NCBI GenBank assembly: GCA_910589135.1
Contig: CAJUSL010000050.1
Location: forward strand, 1 to 12,000
Origin: an uncultured Eggerthellaceae bacterium
Lineage (GTDB): Bacteria; Actinomycetota; Coriobacteriia; Coriobacteriales; Eggerthellaceae
Length of the DNA stretch: 12,000 bases
Reading direction: 5' to 3'
The notes beneath the pieces were generated by a model. It saw only the letters and a list, made by a program, of their open reading frames with translations, was not told the DNA's origin and made no database searches. Numbering within the stretch: position 1 is the first letter of the stretch; every line of letters starts with the position of its first letter. Below are positions 1 to 5,768 of the stretch, one piece after another. Position numbers and translations under genes: made by a program.

Positions 1-1
1 G

Positions 2-1210
2 TTCTGGATGTGGCTCATGTCCATCGTCGGCGCGGCTTCGGCGTTCGTGGAGTCGACGCTTGCGCAGGTGTGGAAGGTGCGCAACCCCGACGGCTCGTTC
101 AGGGGCGGCCCGGCCTACTACATCCAGATGGCGCTGGGGAAGCGGTGGCTCGGCATCGTGTTCGCCGTCGCGCTCATCCTGTGCTTCGCGTTCGGATTCA
201 ACGGCCTGCAGGCCTACAACATGGCCTCGGCATTCGACTACTACATCCCGGCGGAACACCAGGACGTCGCCAACGTCGGCATCGGCATCGCGGCGGTCGT
301 CCTCACGGCGGTCGTCATCTTCGGCGGCACGCAGCGCATATCGTTCATCACCTCGTGGATCGTGCCGGTCATGGCCATCGGCTACATCCTGGTCGCCATG
401 TGGATCAGCGTCTCGAACCTGGCCGACGTGCCGCGCGCCCTTGCGCTCGTGTTCGAGGAGGCGTTCAGCGCGCAGTCGTTCGCCGGCGGCTTCGCGGGAA
501 GCGCCATGATGTACGGCATCAAGCGCGGCCTGTTCTCGAACGAGGCCGGCATGGGATCGGCGCCGAACGCCGCGGCCACGGCCGACGTCTCGCACCCGGC
601 GAAGCAGGGACTGGTGCAGAGCCTTTCCGTCTACATCGACACGCTGCTCATCTGCACGAGCTCGGCCATGATGGTGCTGATCCTGTACGTGCAGCAGCCC
701 GACGCGGTGGCGGCGTTGGTGGCCTCTCCTGCGTACAACGGCATCGATTTGGTGCAGATGGCCATGAGCAACGGCGTGGGCGAGCCGGGGATCCACTTCC
801 TCACGATCGCCATCGTGCTGTTCGCGTACTCCAGCCTGGTGGGCAACTACTTCTACGCCGAGGGCAACATGCTGTTCATCAAGGACAACAAGCACCTGCT
901 GCTGGCGTTCCGCATCTTCTGCCTGGCGGCCATCTTCTACGGGTCGGTGAACAACTTCACGCTGGCGTGGAACCTGGCAGACATCTTCATGGGATGCATG
1001 GCCATCATCAACCTGGTCGCCATCCTGATGCTGGGGAAGTGGGCGCTCAAGGTGCTCGACGACTACGCGCGGCAGCGCAAGCTGGGCGAGAACCCGGTGT
1101 TCTACGCCGACTCCGTCGAGGGGCTGCCTCCCACCGAGTGGTGGTTCAGACACGACGACGTCCGCTGCAAGATGGCGCTCGAGGGCACATTGCCCATGAA
1201 CGGGGCATGA
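2..1210 (+). CDS. Alanine/glycine:cation symporter family (AGCS) protein, 5'-truncated by window edge
   Basis: Sodium- or proton-coupled importer of alanine or glycine in the inner membrane. The reading frame is already open at base 2 and begins FWMWLMSIVG, which matches the interior of this family. The true start therefore lies upstream, and by comparison with usual family length (about 450-500 residues) roughly 80-100 residues are missing. Visible hallmarks, counted from the Met at base 8: GGPAYYI near residues 33-39, GFNGLQAYN near 63-71, and the strongly conserved GLFSNEAGMGSAPNAAATAD near 174-193 followed by HPAKQGLVQ. At least seven hydrophobic segments follow one another, and the tail after about residue 350 is hydrophilic and cytoplasmic-like. 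The TGA stop overlaps the ATG of the next gene (ATGA), so the two are probably translationally coupled. The exact amino acid and coupling ion cannot be read from sequence. Family assignment is secure. Confidence 0.93.
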   Translation, partial: FWMWLMSIVGAASAFVESTLAQVWKVRNPDGSFRGGPAYYIQMALGKRWLGIVFAVALILCFAFGFNGLQAYNMASAFDYYIPAEHQDVANVGIGIAAVVLTAVVIFGGTQRISFITSWIVPVMAIGYILVAMWISVSNLADVPRALALVFEEAFSAQSFAGGFAGSAMMYGIKRGLFSNEAGMGSAPNAAATADVSHPAKQGLVQSLSVYIDTLLICTSSAMMVLILYVQQPDAVAALVASPAYNGIDLVQMAMSNGVGEPGIHFLTIAIVLFAYSSLVGNYFYAEGNMLFIKDNKHLLLAFRIFCLAAIFYGSVNNFTLAWNLADIFMGCMAIINLVAILMLGKWALKVLDDYARQRKLGENPVFYADSVEGLPPTEWWFRHDDVRCKMALEGTLPMNGA

Positions 1211-1659
1211 CGGTGCCTGCCGGGGCGGCGTCCTTGGTTGCGGTGCGCGTCGCCTACGCGGCGGTGTTCGCGCTTAACGTGACCTGCGCGCTGCAGTTCG
1301 CCTTCGACCCAGCGGGCTATGTGGCAGCTTACCAACTTGAGGGCCCGGGGGCCGAAGCCGCCGTGCGCGGCATGGGCGTCGCGTTCCTCATGTGGAACGC
1401 GACCTATCCGTTGTTCGTTGCGCGCCCGTCGTCGCACGCGGCGCTGGGCGCCGTCGTGTTGGTGCAGCAGCTGATCGGCTGCGTCGGCGAGGCCGCCATC
1501 CTGCTGTCGCTTCCTGCGACGGGATGCGAGGTGCTGGCGGCCTCCATCGTGCGCTTCGTCGTCTTCGACGCTGCAGGGCTTGCGGCGATGGGCGCCACGT
1601 TCGCCTGGCACCGCGCGACGTGCCGACGCGCGGGCGCGCGTCCTACAGGACGGCCTTGA
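1207..1659 (+). CDS. Small four-helix integral membrane protein, function unknown
   Basis: A 150-residue protein whose ATG overlaps the stop of the AGCS symporter (ATGA); this fixes the start and implies translational coupling. Hydrophobic segments lie near residues 7-29, 51-73, 77-103 and 108-134, with a short basic tail (HRATCRRAGARPTGRP). The segment RGMGVAFLMWNATYPLF around 54-70 looks like a conserved core, with Asn, Thr and Tyr inside a helix. I do not recognise a named family; the shape resembles small DUF4345/DoxX-like four-helix proteins, but that is only an impression. Coupling to a transporter suggests an accessory or co-regulated role, which is inference. The last 17 bases (1643-1659) overlap the 3' end of dapL on the other strand, so the tail sequence is constrained by both genes. 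Confidence 0.75.
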   Translation: MTVPAGAASLVAVRVAYAAVFALNVTCALQFAFDPAGYVAAYQLEGPGAEAAVRGMGVAFLMWNATYPLFVARPSSHAALGAVVLVQQLIGCVGEAAILLSLPATGCEVLAASIVRFVVFDAAGLAAMGATFAWHRATCRRAGARPTGRP

Positions 1660-2860
1660 TGCGGCGCACGGCCTCGGCGGTCGCCTCGCGGTCGCCGAAG
1701 GCCGTCAGGCGGATGTAGCCCTCGCCGGCGGGACCGAAGCCGGCGCCTGGCGTGGTCACCACGTTCGCCTTCTGGAGCAGCAGGTCGAAGAAGTCCCAGG
1801 ACGGCATGCCGTCGGGCGTCCTGCACCAGACGTAGGGGCTGTTGACGGCGCCGAACACTTCAAGACCTGCCTCCTCGAGGCCTTCCTTGATGATGCGCGC
1901 GTTCTCGCGGTAATAACCCAGCGCCTCCTCCACCTGGCGCGCGCCCTCGTCGGTGTAGACGGCGGCGGCGCCCTTCTGGATGATGTAGGACGCCCCGTTG
2001 AACTTCGTGGACTGGCGGCGCATCCACAGGTCGTTCAGCGACTGGCCGTCGCGGACGAGCTGCTTGGGGATGACGGCGTAGCCGCAGCGCATGCCGGTGA
2101 AGCCGGCCGTCTTCGAGAACGAGCGGAACTCGATGGCGCACCTCTTCGCGCCTTCCACCTCGAAGATGGAGTGCGGCACGTCCGGCTCGGTGATGAAGCG
2201 CTCGTAGGCCGCGTCGAACATGATGAGCGCGTCGTTGTCGTTCGCGTAGTCGACCCATGCCTTCAGCTGCTTCGCGGAAAGCACGGTGCCGGTGGGGTTG
2301 TTGGGCGAGCACAGGTAGATGACGTCCACCTTGCCCTCGGGGATGGGCGGGCAGAAGCCGTTCTCGGCGGTGGTGGGCATGTAGTGGATGTTCGTCCACT
2401 CCTCGGCGTCGACGTCGTACTCGCCGGCGCGCCCTTCCAGCGCGTTGCTGTCGACGTAGACGGGGTAGACCGGGTCGCACACGGCCACCTTGTTGTCGCG
2501 CGACAGGATGTCGCCGATGTTGCCGCAGTCGCTCTTCGCGCCGTCGGACACGAACACCTCGTCGGGCTCGATGTCGACGCCGCGTGCCTTGAAGTCGTGC
2601 TCGACGATGGCCTCGCGCAGGAAGTCGTAGCCTTCGTAGGGGCCGTAGCCCTTGAAGGTGTCGGCGCTTGCCTGCTCGTCGACGGCCTCGTGCATGGCGG
2701 CGACGACCGCCGGCACGAGCGGCTGGGTGACGTCGCCGATGCCCAGCTTGATGACCTCGGCGTCGGGGTTGGCGTCCTGGAACGCGGACGTGCGCCGCGC
2801 GATCTCCGCGAACAGGTAGCTGCCCGGAAGCTTCTGGAAGTTCTCGTTCACCTTGGCCAT
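1643..2860 (-). CDS. dapL: LL-diaminopimelate aminotransferase
   Basis: PLP-dependent fold-type I aminotransferase that converts tetrahydrodipicolinate plus glutamate directly to LL-diaminopimelate. This is the one-step variant of the lysine/peptidoglycan pathway, replacing dapC/D/E; the enzyme is cytoplasmic. The 405-residue length is typical for DapL. Seen in sequence: the N-terminal signature VNENFQKLPGSYLFAEI (4-20), GIGDVTQPL (40-48), KGYGPYEGYDFLREAI (70-85), SPNNPTG (185-191), FDAAYE (215-220) and the Schiff-base lysine K250 in SFSKTAGFTGMRCGY. The chosen ATG matches the family N-terminus and follows the Shine-Dalgarno AGAAAGGA with 7 nt spacing. The frame stays open for 70 further codons upstream, to an ATG at the expected +1 of a putative promoter (see findings). 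The gene diverges from the radical-SAM gene and overlaps the upstream membrane-protein gene tail-to-tail by 17 bp. Confidence 0.96.
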   Translation of the reverse strand: MAKVNENFQKLPGSYLFAEIARRTSAFQDANPDAEVIKLGIGDVTQPLVPAVVAAMHEAVDEQASADTFKGYGPYEGYDFLREAIVEHDFKARGVDIEPDEVFVSDGAKSDCGNIGDILSRDNKVAVCDPVYPVYVDSNALEGRAGEYDVDAEEWTNIHYMPTTAENGFCPPIPEGKVDVIYLCSPNNPTGTVLSAKQLKAWVDYANDNDALIMFDAAYERFITEPDVPHSIFEVEGAKRCAIEFRSFSKTAGFTGMRCGYAVIPKQLVRDGQSLNDLWMRRQSTKFNGASYIIQKGAAAVYTDEGARQVEEALGYYRENARIIKEGLEEAGLEVFGAVNSPYVWCRTPDGMPSWDFFDLLLQKANVVTTPGAGFGPAGEGYIRLTAFGDREATAEAVRRIKAVL

Positions 2861-2867
2861 CTTGGGG

Positions 2868-2875
2868 TCCTTTCT
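2868..2875 (-). promoter_or_regulatory. Ribosome binding site of dapL
   Basis: Read on the minus strand, AGAAAGGA lies 7 nt before the ATG at 2860. It supports this internal start over the longer open frame that continues upstream without a stop. Confidence 0.7.
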
Positions 2876-3056
2876 GTAGGCTGCCCGATCGTCGGGCGTT
2901 TCGTCGGCTTCGGCCTGCGCGAGCGGCGGTCCGGCCTGATGCGGCCGGCCGAAGAAGCGCTTCGCCAGGTTCTCGCGCTTTCCGCGGCAGTCGGCAAGGA
3001 AATGCGCCGAACGGAGGAACGCTTCTGTTTTCGCCCTGCGCGTACACATCCTAGCC

Positions 3057-3084
3057 TTGGCTTGCGGCATCACCCGATTATAAT
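3057..3084 (+). promoter_or_regulatory. Promoter of the radical-SAM gene (TTGGCT, 16 bp, TATAAT)
   Basis: TTGGCT at 3057-3062 and a perfect TATAAT at 3079-3084 are separated by 16 bp, a good housekeeping-sigma promoter. The predicted start of transcription, about 7 nt downstream, falls at 3091-3092, on the ATG at 3092, so the mRNA would be leaderless. The -10 box also covers the alternative ATG at 3083, arguing against that start. The box is part of the palindrome ATTATAAT (3077-3084), so a TATAAT is present on the minus strand too. Confidence 0.6.
3077..3082 (-). promoter_or_regulatory. Minus-strand -10 box (TATAAT) upstream of dapL
   Basis: The palindrome ATTATAAT gives a perfect minus-strand TATAAT. 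Its expected +1 is near 3070, where there is a minus-strand ATG in frame with dapL. At 16-19 bp spacing I find no convincing -35 hexamer on this strand (about GCAGTG at 17 bp). It may therefore be a weak or symmetric bidirectional promoter that depends on the shared -10. If used, the mRNA would have about 210 nt before the dapL ATG. I looked through that leader for a lysine-riboswitch-like layout or an intrinsic attenuator and saw neither. Confidence 0.4.
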
Positions 3085-3091
3085 GAATCGC

Positions 3092-4378
3092 ATGGAAAAC
3101 ACTGCATTGAATAGGGCGCGCGCGGAATACGCGAAGGTCGAGGAGCGCTACGTCGCATCGCTTGCCGAGAAGGGGCTGCGGTTCACCGAGCGCGGAGCGG
3201 GTGCGGAAGAGCGCCGCGCGCTGCGGGCGCAGCTGGCCGAACGCGGCGTGGCCGTGCGCAACGCCGGGGCTTCGCTTGCGGTGGGGCACCTGTCCCCCGC
3301 GTGCGTGGAATGCACGGGAGAGAACGGCTCCGAGACGTTCTCCACCACGTTCAAGTGCCACCGCGACTGCTACTTCTGCTTCAACAAGAACCAGCCCGAC
3401 TACGAGAAGTTCTTCCGGGCGGGGTGCCCCTGGGAAGAAGGGCTTGCGCGTTGCCGGCGCGAGAACGGCGCGCTGGGCTGCATAGGCCTGACGGGCGGCG
3501 AGCCGCTGCTCGACGTGGACGACTCGGTCGCGTTCCTGCGGCGCGCCCGCGAGCTGTTCCCCATGGCGCATATGCGCATGTACACCTCGGGCGACCTGCT
3601 GACGGCCGAGGCGGCCGCGAATCTGCGCGACGCGGGGCTGGACGAGATCCGCTTCAGCGTGAAGGACGACGACGCCCCCGAGATGCAGCGGAAGGTGCTT
3701 GCGGCGATGCGCCTCGCCAAGGACTACTTCCCCAGCGTCATGGTGGAGATGCCGGTCGTGCCGGGCGCGGAGGACCACATGAAGGCCCTGCTGCGCGAGT
3801 TCGATGCCATCGGGGTGGACGGCATCAACCTGCTGGAGTTCTGCTTCCCGTTCTGCAACTGGCCCGAGTTCGCCAAGCGCGGCCTGAAGCTGAAGAACCC
3901 GCCGTTCGAGGTGATGTACGACTACGGGTACTCGGGCGGCCTCGCCGTGGCGGGGTCGGAGGAGCTCATCCTGCGGCTCATGCTGTGGGCGCTCGACGAG
4001 GGCCTGCGGCTGGGCATGCACTACTGCTCGCTCGAGAACAAGCATCGTTCGGAGGTGCGCATCAAGAACGAGCGCGTGGCCGAAGGGCTCCCCCTGTTCG
4101 TCTTCGACGAGGGCGACTTCTTCCTGAAGGTCGGCAAGGTGTTTGGCCCAGACGTCGACGTTGCGCGCCCGGCGCTCGAGGCGGCCGGCTGCGGCGGTTT
4201 GCGCGAGGACGAAGGCGAGCAGTCGCTGGCGTTCCCGCTGCGCTACGCGCCCCTGCTTGCGGGCCTTCGGCGCCTGGACGGCACGGTCATCGAGCCGCAG
4301 ACGTGCTATTTCGTGTACGAGACCGACGACGAGGGCGCCTACCTGGTCGACGTCGCCCTCGAGCCGCTCGCTGTGTGA
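3092..4378 (+). CDS. Uncharacterised radical-SAM protein with an extra N-terminal CX2C pair
   Basis: Cytoplasmic iron-sulfur enzyme of the radical-SAM superfamily, 428 residues from the ATG at 3092. The canonical cluster motif CX3CX2C is C89-C93-C96 (KCHRDCYFCFNKNQ), and LTGGEPLL at 133-140 is the usual SAM-contacting GGE loop. A CX2C pair (C71, C74 in PACVECTGENG) precedes it closely. Further cysteines at 251, 255 and 312 could ligate a second cluster or metal. The barrel seems to end near residue 320, followed by about 100 residues (HRSEVRIKNERVAEGLPLFVFDEGDFFLKVGKVFG onward) that I cannot match to a domain. The start was chosen because the promoter -10 ends 7 nt before it and no Shine-Dalgarno is visible; ATG 3083 would add MNR. 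The substrate is unknown and neighbours give no clear pathway. It overlaps the methyltransferase gene tail-to-tail by 40 bp. Confidence 0.85.
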   Translation: MENTALNRARAEYAKVEERYVASLAEKGLRFTERGAGAEERRALRAQLAERGVAVRNAGASLAVGHLSPACVECTGENGSETFSTTFKCHRDCYFCFNKNQPDYEKFFRAGCPWEEGLARCRRENGALGCIGLTGGEPLLDVDDSVAFLRRARELFPMAHMRMYTSGDLLTAEAAANLRDAGLDEIRFSVKDDDAPEMQRKVLAAMRLAKDYFPSVMVEMPVVPGAEDHMKALLREFDAIGVDGINLLEFCFPFCNWPEFAKRGLKLKNPPFEVMYDYGYSGGLAVAGSEELILRLMLWALDEGLRLGMHYCSLENKHRSEVRIKNERVAEGLPLFVFDEGDFFLKVGKVFGPDVDVARPALEAAGCGGLREDEGEQSLAFPLRYAPLLAGLRRLDGTVIEPQTCYFVYETDDEGAYLVDVALEPLAV

Positions 4379-5262
4379 TGCGACAGGGGCCGCGCAGCGC
4401 CTCGCATGGATTCCGGGCAGCCATGCGCCGAGCGCGCAGAAGGCGAACGTCCCCCGACGCACCCTGACGCGGCGACGAAGCGCCCTTGTTTGCGCACCAC
4501 CAGGTAGCGGTTCGACCGGCCGTCCGCCCCGTCGGCGGAATACGATGGCAGGACGGTTGCGCCGCAAGCCTCGGCAAGCTGCTCCATGCGCAAAACTTCC
4601 TCGTCGGAAAAGCTGTGGCAGTAGCGGAAGCGGGAAGTGTCGCCCTGCCAACCCAGCAGGTAGTCGCCGTCTTCCGTGCGAAGCGCCACGTCAAGCCGGG
4701 CGCATCCGGTCTCGGTCGCCCGTTCGGCCTTGCGGCGAAGCTTCTCGTTCTTGGCGAACTGCCAGAACGTCGCGGCGACGATGCCGCCCGGGGCCGCACG
4801 CCCGACCATATCCGTCAGAAGCGCTACGCGCCATTCGTGCACCGGCACGTGGTGCATGAACCCGAACGCGACCACGAGGTCGCATGCGGAAACGTCCAGC
4901 CTTTCGGCGAGGGCGTTCCTCTCCAGGCAGCCGATCACGTCGAGCCGTTGGCGGCGCACGGTGCCGTCTTGGGCGAAATCGCAGGCAAACGCGGGGCAGT
5001 CGTCCACGGCATGGAACCCGAATTCCTGGCCAGGGAACGCACCGGCAAGCATTCGCTCGAAGCGCATGTTCCCGCAGCCTATGTCCAGCACCCGGAAGGG
5101 GCGGCCCTCGTTTGCTGCGCACTCGATGCCGGGTGCTGCGTGCTCGAGCACCGTGCCCCAGCCGTCCCAGGGCCTCTCGCGCGTGCTCGAGAACGATTCC
5201 GCGTTCGTTGCGTAGAACTCGCTCGTCGCGTTGCTCAGCCTATGTGCCGTTTCGGTGTCCAT
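4339..5262 (-). CDS. Trm9/ALKBH8-like class I SAM-dependent methyltransferase, probable tRNA wobble-uridine methyltransferase
   Basis: 307 residues from the chosen ATG. Motif I of the Rossmann methyltransferase fold is VLDIGCGN (58-65). Trm9-type landmarks are recognisable: FSSTRERPW (24-32) corresponds to the FSxTRxxPW before the fold in yeast Trm9, FGFMHHVP (133-140) to its VVHHW, and RYCHSFSDEEV (213-223) to its C-terminal RYYHLYxEGEL. In eukaryotes this family methylates cm5U34 of tRNA to mcm5U34. It lies divergent from an Elp3 homologue that would supply cm5U, which supports the call. The start is favoured by a TATACT box ending 7 nt before the ATG; no Shine-Dalgarno is visible. The tail after RYLVVRK (252-258) is about 50 low-complexity Ser/Arg/Ala residues that partly overlap the antiparallel radical-SAM gene, and looks like read-through rather than fold. 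A generic small-molecule methyltransferase is the alternative. Confidence 0.75.
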   Translation of the reverse strand: MDTETAHRLSNATSEFYATNAESFSSTRERPWDGWGTVLEHAAPGIECAANEGRPFRVLDIGCGNMRFERMLAGAFPGQEFGFHAVDDCPAFACDFAQDGTVRRQRLDVIGCLERNALAERLDVSACDLVVAFGFMHHVPVHEWRVALLTDMVGRAAPGGIVAATFWQFAKNEKLRRKAERATETGCARLDVALRTEDGDYLLGWQGDTSRFRYCHSFSDEEVLRMEQLAEACGATVLPSYSADGADGRSNRYLVVRKQGRFVAASGCVGGRSPSARSAHGCPESMRGAARPLSHHTASGSRATSTR

Positions 5263-5269
5263 GTCATGG

Positions 5270-5275
5270 AGTATA
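5270..5275 (-). promoter_or_regulatory. -10 box of the Trm9-like gene (TATACT), leaderless arrangement
   Basis: On the minus strand TATACT is followed by exactly 7 nt and then the ATG at 5262. Transcription would start at or next to the A of the start codon. The -35 region (around 5293-5298, TGGCGG) is weak. The same -10-to-ATG distance occurs at the radical-SAM gene. Confidence 0.5.
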
Positions 5276-5352
5276 GTGCGCCCGTCGCGACGCCGCCATC
5301 CGTTCGGAGCGCCCGGCGCCGGAATTCGCGCGTCGTCGGGGGCTCGCGCCAA

Positions 5353-5555
5353 GAAATCGGGAGAAAATGCCAAAAAGTCGTCGTTTCGGGTCTTTTTTCA
5401 GTCCGAGGCAGCCAAAATCTGCAGTCTTTCGGGAAGATGCAAGTGCTTGAATTCGCGAAAGGCCAGCTCAGGGGCTTGGCGAGACGCAAAGCGCGCAAAT
5501 CAAGAAGACGCGAAGGACCCGAAACGACGTTTTTCTGGCATATTTCTTCGATTTC
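5353..5555. repeat. ~203-bp element bounded by 40-bp imperfect inverted repeats (MITE-like or large structured RNA)
   Basis: Left arm 5353-5392 and right arm 5516-5555 are inverted complements of equal length. The outer 7 (GAAATCG) and inner 14 positions (CGTCGTTTCGGGTC read inward) match exactly, ATGCC in the middle also matches, and there are about 9 mismatches and no gap over 40 positions. The arms stop matching immediately outside (AA versus the complement of GC). The arms and part of the 123-bp centre are more AT-rich than the surrounding genes: T6 follows the left arm, and the centre holds small palindromes such as AAGTGCTT. No convincing ORF or transposase lies inside, and no obvious target-site duplication is visible. 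It occupies the middle of the spacer between the Trm9-like gene and elp3. It could be a non-autonomous mobile element or a transcribed structured RNA. Confidence 0.7.
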
Positions 5556-5602
5556 GCTGCATGGCGTGCGCGAATGGCGTGGAATTGCTTGCATCCGCCG
5601 TT

Positions 5603-5660
5603 CTGCATGGCTGGCGGGGAGCGCCGAAGGCTTGCCAACGGGCGCCTGGATGCCATGCAG
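5603..5660. repeat. Inverted repeat upstream of elp3 (9-bp perfect stem)
   Basis: CTGCATGGC at 5603-5611 pairs perfectly with GCCATGCAG at 5652-5660. The 40-nt interior contains further short complementary GC tracts (GCGCC and GGCGC). It lies between the large inverted-repeat element and elp3. If transcription of elp3 starts at its ATG, this lies upstream of the promoter and would act as DNA; if transcription starts earlier, it is part of a structured leader. Confidence 0.45.
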
Positions 5661-5669
5661 GGCGCGCGT

Positions 5670-5726
5670 GCGCTCGGCGATGGGCGCCCGGGCGATGCTT
5701 TGCGTCGGCTCCTTCTCGCCGAGCGC
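5670..5726. repeat. Inverted repeat upstream of elp3 (11-bp perfect stem)
   Basis: GCGCTCGGCGA at 5670-5680 is exactly complementary to TCGCCGAGCGC at 5716-5726, with a 35-nt loop that starts with the palindrome GGGCGCCC (5682-5689). GGGCGCCCA recurs at 5742-5750, just before the elp3 -10 box. No T-run follows on either strand, so it is not a standard intrinsic terminator. The rest of the 5556-5768 stretch shows nothing else that I can name. Confidence 0.45.
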
Positions 5727-5756
5727 CAAGCCGTCGCCCTGGGGCGCCCAATGCGA

Positions 5757-5762
5757 TACCCT
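5757..5762 (+). promoter_or_regulatory. Candidate -10 box of elp3 (TACCCT)
   Basis: TACCCT fits TANNNT and ends 6 nt before the ATG at 5769, which has no Shine-Dalgarno. The spacing repeats the leaderless pattern of the neighbouring genes, but the hexamer is weaker and no good -35 is visible at 16-18 bp. Confidence 0.35.
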
Positions 5763-5768
5763 GTACCC

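Noticed and set aside
2861..3070. Lysine riboswitch or attenuator in the dapL leader
   Set aside because: I looked for the multi-helix lysine-riboswitch layout and for a terminator hairpin with U-tract and saw neither; a covariance-model scan would settle it.
1580..3082. Long plus-strand open frame upstream of and continuous with the radical-SAM gene
   Set aside because: It is the complement of dapL; no start signal, and the -10 box and homology place the real start at 3092 (or 3083).
5574..5768. N-terminal extension of Elp3 to the ATG at 5574
   Set aside because: The 65 added residues have no Elp3 resemblance and overlap two perfect inverted repeats; the start at 5769 follows a -10 candidate and fits the family. 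Not fully excluded.
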